This document shows positions 6,385-13,993 of a DNA stretch of 14,389 nt, piece after piece (position 1 is the first letter of the stretch; each line of letters starts with the position of its first letter). Both the position numbers and the translations under genes were made by a program. The stretch covers positions 1 through 14,389 of the forward strand of contig PUMX01000283.1 in assembly GCA_003552485.1 (NCBI GenBank), in the 5' to 3' direction. The DNA comes from Candidatus Hydrogenedentota bacterium (GTDB taxonomy: Bacteria; Hydrogenedentota; Hydrogenedentia; Hydrogenedentales; SLHB01). The notes beneath the pieces were generated by a model. The model saw nothing but the letters and a program-made list of their open reading frames with translations. It did no database searches and was not told where the DNA came from.

Positions 6385-7980
6385 GTGGATGCATTCGGCA
6401 TTATAGACTACATTGCGTTGATCGTATACTTTGGGGTCATGGCCTCGCTTGGACCGTGGTTTGCCAAGAGAGCCCGCACAACGGAAGGCTACTTTTTCGG
6501 CGACCGGCAGTTTCCCGGCTGGCTTATCGGATTCTCGCTGTTCGCCACGTCGATCAGTTCGATCACGTTCGTGGCCTATCCCGCCGACGCGTTTCGGACG
6601 GCGTGGTACCGAATGACCCCGAACTTGGCGCAACCGTTCGCCGTGATTTTCGCCATCCTGGTCTTTCTGCCCTTTTTCCGCCGCGGCATGATTACTTCTG
6701 CGTACCAGTATCTTGAAATGCGGTTTGGGCCCGCGACGCGCGTATACGCGGCCTGCGCCTTTCTGGTGAGCCAGGTGCTGCGCGTCAGTATCGTTCTCTA
6801 CTTGATTTCAGTGATTCTGTATACCGTAACCGGCTTGAACCCTTACATCAGCATTGTCGCGGCGGGCGTAATCACCTCCTGCTACACGGTGCTGGGCGGC
6901 ATCCGCGCGGTGGTTTGGACGGACTTCATCCAGGCGATGGTCTTGTTTGGCGGCGGCCTATTGTGCCTGGTGTTTATCGTGATGGCCGTGCCCGGCGGTC
7001 TTCCGGAGATCATCTCGACCGCCATCGCAGATGGCAAACTGGCCATGGCTGACCTGGACCCCGAGACAGGCGAGCTCGTGTCTATTCCTTGGACCCCCGA
7101 TCTGACGCAAAAGACGGTCACGCTCATTTTTGTGATGGGCCTGGGTCACTGGTTATGGGAGTTTAGTTCGCAGCAACAAATCATCCAGCGTTACGTGGCT
7201 TCTCGAAGCGCGCGCGACGCCAAGATAGCGATGTGGGTGAACTGCCTGTTCAGCCTGCCGACCTGGGCGCTGTTCATGTTCTTGGGCACGGCACTCTACG
7301 TGTTTTACAACTACGTCTACGAATCGGAACACGCCATGGCCGTGCTTGAGGGCGCGGCGGGCACGCGCCCCGAGGAGATCCTTCCGTACTTCGTGATCAC
7401 GCAGATTCCCGCCGGCGTAACCGGCATCATCCTCGCGGCCGTAATGGCCGCGGCCATGTCCAGTCTGTCGTCGAGCATCAATGCGTTTTCCTCGGTGATG
7501 CACTCGGACATCTATGCGCGTCACCTTGCGCCGGGCAAGACGGACCGGCATTACGTCGTCGTGGCCAAGATTGTCAGTGGGATCCTTGGCCTGACCATGG
7601 TTGTGGGCGCTGCGCTGTTGTACGCGCTTGATGAAACCACGCTGCTAGACACCACCACCCTGATTACTTCGCTCACGGCCGGGGGGCTGCTAGGCGTCTA
7701 TCTGTTGGGGTTCTTTACCACACTGGGCGACGATCGATCCATGCTGTTCGGCATCGGGTTCACGCTTCTGTTTGCCGCCTGGATGTCGCTTACTCAACTG
7801 GATTGGATACCCGAAGCGGTGCAATCGCCGATTCATGGCTATTATGCGGGCTTCCTCAGCCATGCGCTGATGTTTGTGGTGGGATACTTGTTAGGCAAGT
7901 ACCTGTTTCCTCGGAAGTACGACGAGCGTTCGCTGGATAATCTGACTGTCTGGACGCAAGACGACACGCCTATCGAATAA
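6385..7980 (+). CDS. Second sodium:solute symporter (SSS) family permease (531 aa)
   Basis: This is a polytopic membrane protein with SSS-family blocks: LGGIRAVVWTDFIQAMVLFGG at about 170-190, QQQIIQRYVASRS (263-275), and AAAMSSLSSSINAFSS (355-370), the last carrying the TM8 sodium-site serines. Roughly 13 hydrophobic segments run from residue 7 to 507, and a short charged cytosolic tail follows. It should take up an organic solute with Na+, but the substrate cannot be read from the sequence. Translation probably starts at GTG 6385, preceded by GAGGTG with 5-nt spacing. It shares the transporter fold with the gene just upstream but differs across most loops and in length, so it looks like an old paralogue or independent family member rather than a recent duplicate. 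The 231-bp gap allows either read-through or its own promoter. Confidence 0.92.
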   Translation: MDAFGIIDYIALIVYFGVMASLGPWFAKRARTTEGYFFGDRQFPGWLIGFSLFATSISSITFVAYPADAFRTAWYRMTPNLAQPFAVIFAILVFLPFFRRGMITSAYQYLEMRFGPATRVYAACAFLVSQVLRVSIVLYLISVILYTVTGLNPYISIVAAGVITSCYTVLGGIRAVVWTDFIQAMVLFGGGLLCLVFIVMAVPGGLPEIISTAIADGKLAMADLDPETGELVSIPWTPDLTQKTVTLIFVMGLGHWLWEFSSQQQIIQRYVASRSARDAKIAMWVNCLFSLPTWALFMFLGTALYVFYNYVYESEHAMAVLEGAAGTRPEEILPYFVITQIPAGVTGIILAAVMAAAMSSLSSSINAFSSVMHSDIYARHLAPGKTDRHYVVVAKIVSGILGLTMVVGAALLYALDETTLLDTTTLITSLTAGGLLGVYLLGFFTTLGDDRSMLFGIGFTLLFAAWMSLTQLDWIPEAVQSPIHGYYAGFLSHALMFVVGYLLGKYLFPRKYDERSLDNLTVWTQDDTPIE

Positions 7981-8317
7981 GAGACGGCGCCCGCGCCGCT
8001 GTAGCAACCATAGGGGCGGTTCCGCGCCTTTCAGGACGCGATGATTGGGGCGCTGGGAGGCGCGGACGGGCGCGCGGTCATGCTGCAGAAGTCTGGGTCC
8101 GTGGCGCGGGCGCTTTGTTCTCGCTGCGGATGCGGATCAAACGCTCTCTACGTGCTCCAGGCTGTCGTCGACAATGCGTCCTTTAGAGGGATACGGTTTC
8201 ACAAACGCGCTGAGCCCAACTGCATGCAAGTGGGCTCAGCGCGTTGCTGTAGGTTAGGGAAGAGCGTGGTCACGCATTGAAGGCGCCAATAAGTCGTACG
8301 GCTAGAAGTGAACAGCT
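7981..8317. other. Convergent intergenic region with one strong stem-loop
   Basis: The region lies between the end of the second symporter gene (plus) and the end of the lipoprotein gene (minus). A short open frame at 8041-8280 lacks a ribosome binding site and family resemblance and is not called. The only clear structure is the stem-loop at 8204-8245. Confidence 0.6.
8204..8245. terminator. 15-bp perfect stem-loop between convergent genes, probable terminator
   Basis: AACGCGCTGAGCCCA (8204-8218) is perfectly complementary to TGGGCTCAGCGCGTT (8231-8245), with a 12-nt loop that contains the palindrome GCATGC. It lies 73 nt past the lipoprotein stop on the minus strand and is followed on that strand by a short TTTGTG, not a strong U-tract. 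Its convergent position, and its similarity in style to the hairpin at 208-247, support a bidirectional transcription end. Confidence 0.5.
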
Positions 8318-8692
8318 TTACCACTCCCACCTGTAGCCGACGCCGCCGCCTGGGCGTCCGCCACGAACATCAACGTCCGCCTCCAGACCGCTGTTTTCCC
8401 CCGTGCGTACTTGAGGGCGGCCACGTTCATCCAGTTCGATACGCATACCCTCTTCATCCCCAATCAGTACTTCGTTGTCGTTGTCGTTGGTCTCTTCGCG
8501 GGGAGCCGCGGGGCGCGCGCCCATCTGTTCAGCCCATTCCGGTGAAAACGCGCGGCTGTCCGTGGGCCCTGTAGCGCAACCAATGCATAGAGCAAGCATC
8601 AGCAAAGCACAGGTGAACCCTTTGGCGAGCGTCTGGCGTCGCCTTTGGAGCGTTCTACCACCGCGCATGGCCTGTATACGAAATGTGCGCAA
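8318..8692 (-). CDS. Small acidic probable lipoprotein (124 aa)
   Basis: The family is not recognised. The product has a basic N-terminus (RRR at 18-20, K24), a hydrophobic stretch at about 26-38, and a candidate lipidation cysteine at 39 (LALCIGC). The -3 position is Cys rather than Leu, so the lipobox is imperfect. The mature part is hydrophilic and acidic, with a DNDNE-rich middle, then a Gly-rich tail GGRPGGGVGY ending in aromatic RWEW. This suggests an exported, largely unstructured, envelope-anchored protein. Initiation is probably at TTG 8692, because an AGGAGG sits 6 nt upstream, the best ribosome site in the window. An in-frame ATG at 8668 has no such site. TATAAT on the minus strand at 8743-8748 suggests its own promoter, so it need not depend on the GTPase genes upstream. 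Confidence 0.7.
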   Translation of the reverse strand: MRTFRIQAMRGGRTLQRRRQTLAKGFTCALLMLALCIGCATGPTDSRAFSPEWAEQMGARPAAPREETNDNDNEVLIGDEEGMRIELDERGRPQVRTGENSGLEADVDVRGGRPGGGVGYRWEW

Positions 8693-8742
8693 GTTTCACC
8701 TCCTACCGTCAGTTAAGCGCGTGCCTGGACATCTCTTTAAAT

Positions 8743-8748
8743 ATTATA
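8743..8748 (-). promoter_or_regulatory. Candidate -10 element (TATAAT) for the lipoprotein gene
   Basis: The minus strand reads GTGGATATAATATTT here, a perfect TATAAT hexamer in a locally AT-rich patch 51-56 nt before the TTG start. The matching -35 is weak; TTGCAA lies 20 nt upstream, longer than usual spacing. Confidence 0.4.
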
Positions 8749-8878
8749 TCCACGTCCCCCATGCTCCGTTGCAACTCGGACGATCTTTTTTCAGTACTCC
8801 ATAATATTAAGGCGAAAGATGAGGTAGGTGCGGTCGAGATGCGGCGTGACTGGGATGGAGATGGGGCCGAACCGGTGA

Positions 8879-10522
8879 TTAGCGCTTGTGAACGAGTGAG
8901 TGCAGCTCTTCAATCTTAGCCAAGTGCTCACGGCTGGTTTCAAGGTGTTCGCGTTCTTCCGCGAAGGCGGTGCGGCCATTGGCGAGTTGGTCGCGGGCTT
9001 CGCGGGCGGCGGCCGTTCGGCTTAAGGCCGCGCCGACGTACACGCCGGCAGTGATAACGGTCACCTGGGCCGCCACGATAATCGCGCCTACGGCTGCCAT
9101 GTGAAGGAATTGGGCAGTACTCATGAGTTCGCCCCGGAAGAAGCTGGCGAGGATCACCCACCCGCAGTAACCAGCAAAAACCCAAAGCGGCCCCTCGACA
9201 AGGGTGGTTACTGGCCAGCTGGTGAAGCGCGCCGCAAACCGCCGCAGGCGCTCTCGCGCGGGGCCGCGGAGCACGCGGGCCAATTGCTCATCGAGTCCTT
9301 TGCTGAACGCGTGGTAGCCCGCGCCCGCCTGCGGGGTATCAAAGCCGGCCTGCCGCATGGCGACGTGAAGGGCTTGTTGTTGCCGGCGGTAGGGGTCTTC
9401 GAGGGCGCCGGCCATCAAGCCAAGATCGTTTGAGAACAGATCCCGGTCCTGCAGCAGGTCCGCGGCGCGATGGACCATGGCGCGCCGGCCGGCGGGCGTC
9501 CGCCACGCATTGAGGCGGGCGGGCAACGAGCGTAGCGCCTCAAGTACGCGGAAGACCGTTCCCGACACCCCCTTGGCGCGCATGCTGACCTCGCGCCCGA
9601 AAGCCAATCGCCACAAATGAGGCTCGGTGAACAGGCCTTGCCGAATGATTCGCCCGGCCTCAGTCATGAGCTCCTGCTCGTATTGCTTCAAGTGACGCAT
9701 TCCATGGCTGAGCGATTCCTTGCGGGACATGAGTTGTGAGTACAAGCCATCCACGGCGGTCCGCAGCGCTCCGGCGGCGTTTGAATCCTTGATCCGCCGA
9801 ATACTTTCCCGGGTCAACTCCTGCCGTAAGTACCGTTCAAGCGCCTGAAACCCTGGGTCCGGGTCACGGCTGTTGGTGTCCTCGGTATTCTGCTGATACG
9901 CGGCCAGCGCGTTTACACGGAAATAACCGCCAACCCGGAACCCTTCTTCCGCGAGCCGTTGTTCCCAATGAGCCCGCACCGATGGCGCGGTGTCAGCCTT
10001 GGTTTCGACGCAGACCAGCAACCGTTGGGTCCTAAAAGGTTCAAGAAGCGACCAGGTGGCGTGGTCGAAGTATTTCTCAGGACTTCCGCAGACCATGATA
10101 ATGTCGCATTCGGCCAAAGCCTTCTCGACGAAATCCCGATGATGCCGCACGATCGTGTCGGCGTCCGGCGTGTCAATAATGACGAGATGCTCGAGCACGT
10201 GGCCCACGCAATGCCGCCAGTCCGGGAACGGTACGTTCACGCCGGGCGGATGGTAGATGGTGGGCACAGCCGTGCAAGGTCGGAATTCCGAGGTATCGGC
10301 CAGGGGCGCGCCTGCAATCGCGTTCAGCAAGGTCGATTTACCCACGCCCGAGCCGCCCACCAGCGTGATGACGAGGTGCTCGTCCCGGTAATCCATTCGC
10401 TTGCGGATTTCCCGGACGCGCTCCGCCAGTTGGCCGGTCCGGCTGGCCAGTGGCTTCCAGGGCCCCTGGTACTCGGAGAGATCTTCGAGCGTGCGGACTA
10501 TTTCGACTAGGTGTTGCGGCAT
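8879..10522 (-). CDS. Membrane-associated dynamin-like/Era-like GTPase, second of a coupled pair (547 aa)
   Basis: The N-terminal GTPase domain (about residues 48-235) has G1 GGSGVGKS (56-63), a likely G2 threonine T84 (RPCTAVPT), G3 DTPD (117-120) and G4 TKAD (174-177). All nucleotide-contact motifs are therefore intact. A long helical region (about 240-435, rich in Arg, Glu, Gln and Leu) follows. Two hydrophobic segments lie at about 443-461 and 476-500, and a charged coiled-coil-like tail is at 505-547. This order of GTPase, helical stalk, membrane segments and C-terminal helix resembles bacterial dynamin-like proteins that remodel membranes, though a more general membrane-tethered GTPase is possible. 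The start at 10522 overlaps the last 16 nt of the preceding GTPase gene, indicating translational coupling. A reading from 10660 would add 46 Arg/Gly-rich residues wholly inside the upstream gene and is less likely. The exact family name is uncertain. Confidence 0.8.
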   Translation of the reverse strand: MPQHLVEIVRTLEDLSEYQGPWKPLASRTGQLAERVREIRKRMDYRDEHLVITLVGGSGVGKSTLLNAIAGAPLADTSEFRPCTAVPTIYHPPGVNVPFPDWRHCVGHVLEHLVIIDTPDADTIVRHHRDFVEKALAECDIIMVCGSPEKYFDHATWSLLEPFRTQRLLVCVETKADTAPSVRAHWEQRLAEEGFRVGGYFRVNALAAYQQNTEDTNSRDPDPGFQALERYLRQELTRESIRRIKDSNAAGALRTAVDGLYSQLMSRKESLSHGMRHLKQYEQELMTEAGRIIRQGLFTEPHLWRLAFGREVSMRAKGVSGTVFRVLEALRSLPARLNAWRTPAGRRAMVHRAADLLQDRDLFSNDLGLMAGALEDPYRRQQQALHVAMRQAGFDTPQAGAGYHAFSKGLDEQLARVLRGPARERLRRFAARFTSWPVTTLVEGPLWVFAGYCGWVILASFFRGELMSTAQFLHMAAVGAIIVAAQVTVITAGVYVGAALSRTAAAREARDQLANGRTAFAEEREHLETSREHLAKIEELHSLVHKR

Positions 10523-12261
10523 GTTTCCCGCCACGTGTGCATGGCGCGCAGATCGTCGCCTTCCAATACCTCGTTCATACGTGTAAGCGTTTTCCATACG
10601 GGCGTCTGAATGTGTTGTTCCAACGCCTTGACGAGCGTCTCCTGCTGCTCTTCTTGCCAAGGGGATTGAAAGTCAAGCAGGCGGTCAGCGTAGCGGTATT
10701 CCAGAGCGCGAAAGACCACTTGTTGCGCGACGGGCCATCCCACGATGAAGAGTAGCGTCGGCAGGATACCGCCAAGGCCGCCGGCGAGCAGCACGGCAAA
10801 GACCGGCAGCGCCGCCATGGCGCCATCGAATCCATTCCATATCCAACGCAAGGGCGCGTAGGCGTCGCACCAACGCACGAGATACTCGCGAGCATGATCG
10901 TGAAACGACTGCTCCTGGCCGGATTCGTTGCATACATCACGCACGACTTGGGGAACCATGGCGTCCATGTCGAGGCTGGCGAGCCCTTCGTTCAAGCGTC
11001 CGTCCAAGGGGGTCGGCATGGTGGCGGAACGCTGCTGCCAGCGCTGAATGAGCGTAAACGTCAGCGCGCGCACTTGGCGGGCGTTGGCCTCTCGCGCGGC
11101 GTCAAAGGAAAGCTTGGCGGCTTGTGTAGAGGCGCTTTGCAACAGGGCTCCGCGCAGAACGCGGCGTCCCCGGGCGAGGGCGCGCGCCAGACTCTCGCCG
11201 AGCTGGCCGAAGGTGCGGCGCAATGGCTGACGGCGCTGCTGCAAGTATCCGTGAACCAAGCCGCAGCGCTCCTGCGGAAACTCTGGCCGGTACTCCTCCG
11301 CCAATTCCCGTACATCGCGGGCCGCCTCGTCAAGGGCCGCGCGCAATCTTTCCGCCAATGCGTCCGCGCACGTGAGGAATGCGCCGCTTTCGTCGAGAAA
11401 GCGCGCAATGGTGCTGTGGTAGACTCGGCGCTTTACATCAGCGGCGTCCAGACTCTCAAGATGATCGCGCAGTGAGCCGCCGTCGAGAAGCGTTAGAGGC
11501 AATGTGTTTGCATCCGCCCGCCCGGGATTAAGCGGCGCCACGGCGGCCGGGCCGTTGACTCCGATATCCTCGCAAAAAGAATCGAGCTGGCGCCGCGCCA
11601 CGGTGTAGTCGTAGGCTGAATCAGCCTTGTTCATAACGGGAATCACCAACCGGCCAGCTTGAACAGCCTGCTCGAAAAAGCCGACGACCCGCTCATCCTT
11701 ATACTTCTCGCCGGTGACGACTGCCAAGACCACATCGCCCGCGGCGCGGATGTGCTCGGCAAGATCCCAATGACTACGCTCGATGGAATCCACGTCGGGC
11801 GTGTCCAGAAACACGAGGTTATCGGGCAGCCCGCCAGCTTCAGCCACGTATAATACTTGGGGGCCGGCCCCTTCGGTCAGTATGTCGTTAGCCGCGCCGG
11901 GCGCCGCGGGTTCAAAGCCCGAGACGAGCACGCCGTCGAGCGCTTCGCGGGAGCGGCGCCCATTCGCCGCCAGAACTGGGTGACGAGTCGCCGCCGCGGT
12001 TGCGACGGCCGGGCTCAGGGAAGCGCCCACCAAACTGTTAAACACGGCGGATTTACCCGTGTTCGTTCCGCCTGCGACCGCCACTACAAGGCACGCATCG
12101 CCCCCAAGCTGCGGCAGCAGCTTGTAGGTAAGCAGATCCACCCACGTCCGTCCGTTTTCGAAGAGGGCTTCTTCGAGGCCGGGCGTGTCCTCTGCAGACG
12201 CGCTAAACCGTTGCAGCGCGGTATTGAAGTGGCTGAGCGCCTCGCCAATTGACAGGTTCAT
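10507..12261 (-). CDS. Membrane-associated dynamin-like/Era-like GTPase, first of a coupled pair (584 aa)
   Basis: A GTPase domain at about residues 55-270 shows G1 GGTNTGKS (64-71), a candidate G2 threonine in AATRHP (T92), G3 LDTPD (152-156) and G4 NKAD (211-214). A helical, Arg/Ala-rich stalk (about 290-460) follows. A hydrophobic hairpin lies at about 482-516 (ALPVFAVLLAGGLGG... then LLFIVGWPVAQQVV), and a helical tail runs to residue 584. The layout matches that of the next gene, but the sequences differ outside the motifs, so the two look like ancient paralogues that could form a heteromeric complex. Paired dynamin-like GTPases encoded side by side are known elsewhere, such as mycobacterial IniA/IniC and Streptomyces DynA/DynB; whether this pair is orthologous to any is unknown. 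The ATG at 12261 lacks a clear ribosome site and abuts a 10-bp palindrome (TGACGCGTCA, 12261-12270). The esterase-like gene ends 70 bp upstream, so one transcript is possible. Confidence 0.8.
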   Translation of the reverse strand: MNLSIGEALSHFNTALQRFSASAEDTPGLEEALFENGRTWVDLLTYKLLPQLGGDACLVVAVAGGTNTGKSAVFNSLVGASLSPAVATAAATRHPVLAANGRRSREALDGVLVSGFEPAAPGAANDILTEGAGPQVLYVAEAGGLPDNLVFLDTPDVDSIERSHWDLAEHIRAAGDVVLAVVTGEKYKDERVVGFFEQAVQAGRLVIPVMNKADSAYDYTVARRQLDSFCEDIGVNGPAAVAPLNPGRADANTLPLTLLDGGSLRDHLESLDAADVKRRVYHSTIARFLDESGAFLTCADALAERLRAALDEAARDVRELAEEYRPEFPQERCGLVHGYLQQRRQPLRRTFGQLGESLARALARGRRVLRGALLQSASTQAAKLSFDAAREANARQVRALTFTLIQRWQQRSATMPTPLDGRLNEGLASLDMDAMVPQVVRDVCNESGQEQSFHDHAREYLVRWCDAYAPLRWIWNGFDGAMAALPVFAVLLAGGLGGILPTLLFIVGWPVAQQVVFRALEYRYADRLLDFQSPWQEEQQETLVKALEQHIQTPVWKTLTRMNEVLEGDDLRAMHTWRETCRNT

Positions 12262-12331
12262 GACGCGTCAGTGTACGGGCCCCGTCGGCTGTGTTCAAGA
12301 CGTTGCCGCCTTTTCGCAACCGTGGCGCGCG

Positions 12332-13648
12332 TTAGTGCAATGGCGTCAGCGCTTCGGTCTCCTCGAAGTACAACAACGCGTTGTAACGGGCGGCGGCTTC
12401 CGTGGACACGTAGTTGCCATGCTCCTGCGCAGGGTTGTAGACGACGCCGACGGCGCGGTGGCCAACGGGTTCCTCAAAGACAGAAGGCAACTCCTCTGCG
12501 TCCTCGAACATCAGCAGCATGCTCTCGCGGTTGGTCCTGTGCAGGTAGTCCTCCAAGCTGTCTTGCATCGCGGGCGGGATTTCCATTGTCTGCATCGGCG
12601 CTTCCCACGCGGAGCCGGCCAGCACCGTGCCACGGTGCGTGGTGAATCCCACGAGAAAGGCGGCCTCCTCGCCGTGCGTTTCGCGGACCAACTGGCCGAT
12701 GTTTCTTCTTCCGGCGCGCGCCATCTCGGTTGCGCGCGCATCGCCGATGTGCGTGTTGTGCGCCCAGACAATGCCCTTGGCATCCTCGCCGTAGTACTCC
12801 ATGAGCGCTTCGACGGTTTCGAAGAAGTGATTGACGCGTGTGTTCCATGATGCCGCGCCGCCCATGAGCATGGCGCGGTAATGGCGTTCGGCGTTGCGAA
12901 CGACGTGGGCGTTGCGTTTCGCCGCGAAGAAGGCATGCTCGTTGCCGTTGGCGAGCTCGGCTTCATGTTCCCGGAGTAACGTGAGCACGGCCTCGGCTTC
13001 GTCCTGGCACGAAACGTCGCGCAACGCGATGGCTTGCGCGTAACGCTGAGGATCGCCCTCGAAAGGCTCGAAGCAAGCGTAGGCCGTCGCGGCCTCCTCG
13101 GCGAGTTGCGGGGCTTCGTCTTCGAGATAGGCCACAACCTTTTCGATGGAGCGGTCCATGTCGTATACGTCGATCCCATAGAAGCCCACCTTGTCGCCTG
13201 GTTCCCGGCCCTCGTTGTAATCGCGGAGCCATTCGACAAGTGCGACGATTTCTTCATTGGCCCACATCCATTGCGGCCAACGGTCAAAGGTTTCAAGGGC
13301 TTCGCGCGCGTTGTCGTACGTGTCGTCGATGCCCTTGATATACCGGTTAACGCGGTGGCACAGCGCCCAATCGCCCTCGACGGCGATAAAACGGAATCCT
13401 TTCTCCTCAATGAGGCGCTGGCTCAGTTTTGCGCGCCACTGGTAGTACTCGGACGTGCCATGCGACGCTTCCCCGAGAAGGGCGTAGCGCCGGTCGCCCA
13501 TGGCTTCAATGATGGGGTCAAGGTCTGCTGCGGACTCGAGCTCATTCGCCATCGCGTCGATGGCTTGCGCGGTTTCCTCGGCGCCGCTAACCGAGGCGAG
13601 GACGGCGAGCATCATGCTGGCGGCCGCTTTCAGGACAGACGCATTCAT
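12332..13648 (-). CDS. Secreted erythromycin-esterase-family protein (438 aa)
   Basis: A Sec-type signal peptide is visible (MNASVLKAAASMMLAVLASVSGAEE, cleavage probably after SGA at about residue 23), followed by an erythromycin-esterase fold. Family landmarks are LLGEASHGTSEYY (E60, H63), VEGDW (E91) and VWAHNTHIG (H297, H300). These are the Glu/His set implicated in the water-activating active site of EreB-like enzymes. Characterised members hydrolyse the macrolide lactone ring. Many relatives, especially exported ones like this, have no proven macrolide activity, so resistance should not be assumed. The export signal points to action in the periplasm or at the surface, unlike cytosolic EreA/EreB. 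The start at 13648 has GGGAGG 10 nt upstream. ATG 13678 would add ten polar residues before the signal peptide. It precedes the GTPase pair by 70 bp in the same direction. Confidence 0.88.
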   Translation of the reverse strand: MNASVLKAAASMMLAVLASVSGAEETAQAIDAMANELESAADLDPIIEAMGDRRYALLGEASHGTSEYYQWRAKLSQRLIEEKGFRFIAVEGDWALCHRVNRYIKGIDDTYDNAREALETFDRWPQWMWANEEIVALVEWLRDYNEGREPGDKVGFYGIDVYDMDRSIEKVVAYLEDEAPQLAEEAATAYACFEPFEGDPQRYAQAIALRDVSCQDEAEAVLTLLREHEAELANGNEHAFFAAKRNAHVVRNAERHYRAMLMGGAASWNTRVNHFFETVEALMEYYGEDAKGIVWAHNTHIGDARATEMARAGRRNIGQLVRETHGEEAAFLVGFTTHRGTVLAGSAWEAPMQTMEIPPAMQDSLEDYLHRTNRESMLLMFEDAEELPSVFEEPVGHRAVGVVYNPAQEHGNYVSTEAAARYNALLYFEETEALTPLH

Positions 13649-13727
13649 AATCGGAAAACCTCCCTTTGTGTCAGTCATACCATGTCAAATGCCGGTCATC
13701 ACGTTAGTCTGCGACTGCTTCGTTAAG

Positions 13728-13773
13728 CAAGTCTGTCGCCTTCGATGAACAGACGAAATGGCGGACAGACTTG
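13728..13773. repeat. Bulged inverted repeat abutting a -35 hexamer, possible operator or stem-loop
   Basis: CAAGTCTGTC (13728-13737) pairs with GACAGACTTG (13764-13773), and GCC (13738-13740) pairs with GGC (13760-13762), leaving G13763 unpaired. Inside the loop TTCG (13741-13744) and CGAA (13754-13757) can extend the stem. The right arm overlaps the first three bases of a TTGACA hexamer, a placement typical of a repressor site, although an RNA hairpin is equally possible. Confidence 0.5.
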
Positions 13774-13800
13774 ACAACAGGTTTCCTTAGTGAACATAGT
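13771..13800 (+). promoter_or_regulatory. Candidate promoter for the antiporter gene
   Basis: TTGACA at 13771-13776 is followed after 18 nt by CATAGT (13795-13800), four of six matches to TATAAT. The leader to the antiporter ATG would be about 185 nt. Supported only by hexamer matches. Confidence 0.35.
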
Positions 13801-13993
13801 CTGCCCCCTGACTCGCGGATCGTGCGCCGTGTCGGCTGGTTGTCGGCCAAACGCTTTTCTTGCGCAACAAAGTTGGCTTGGGACGCCGGCGCAGATTGCC
13901 AGGGGAAGCATCGATCGCACGGCGCCGCCTCTGCGTGAAACCAGTTCTGAGGTGTTGCGAGCGTGTTAATCCAGTGGAGTGAAAGGGGAAACA

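Larger units (their letters stand above)
13649..13993. other. Divergent control region between the esterase-like and antiporter genes
   Basis: No gene is called; an open frame on the minus strand (13704-13994) lacks a ribosome site and family features. The region holds a bulged inverted repeat (13728-13773) and a candidate plus-strand promoter (13771-13800). Promoters for both flanking genes must lie here. Confidence 0.55.

Noticed and set aside
8041..8280. 79-residue plus-strand open frame after the second symporter
   Set aside because: No good ribosome site, overlaps the 15-bp stem-loop, and has a Cys/Arg/Gly-rich composition typical of chance frames in GC-rich DNA.
10523..10660. 46-residue N-terminal extension of the second GTPase
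   Set aside because: It lies wholly within the upstream GTPase gene and is Arg/Gly-rich with no conserved look. The ATG at 10522 overlapping the upstream stop is the more natural start.
12261..12270. TGACGCGTCA palindrome at the first GTPase start codon, as an operator
   Set aside because: A single 10-bp palindrome in GC-rich DNA can occur by chance, and there is no second copy or nearby promoter element to support a binding site.
12511..13410. 299-residue second frame within the esterase-like gene
   Set aside because: It is the +1 shadow of the same strand with Arg/Thr/Ser-rich nonsense composition. The esterase frame carries all family motifs and is unbroken.
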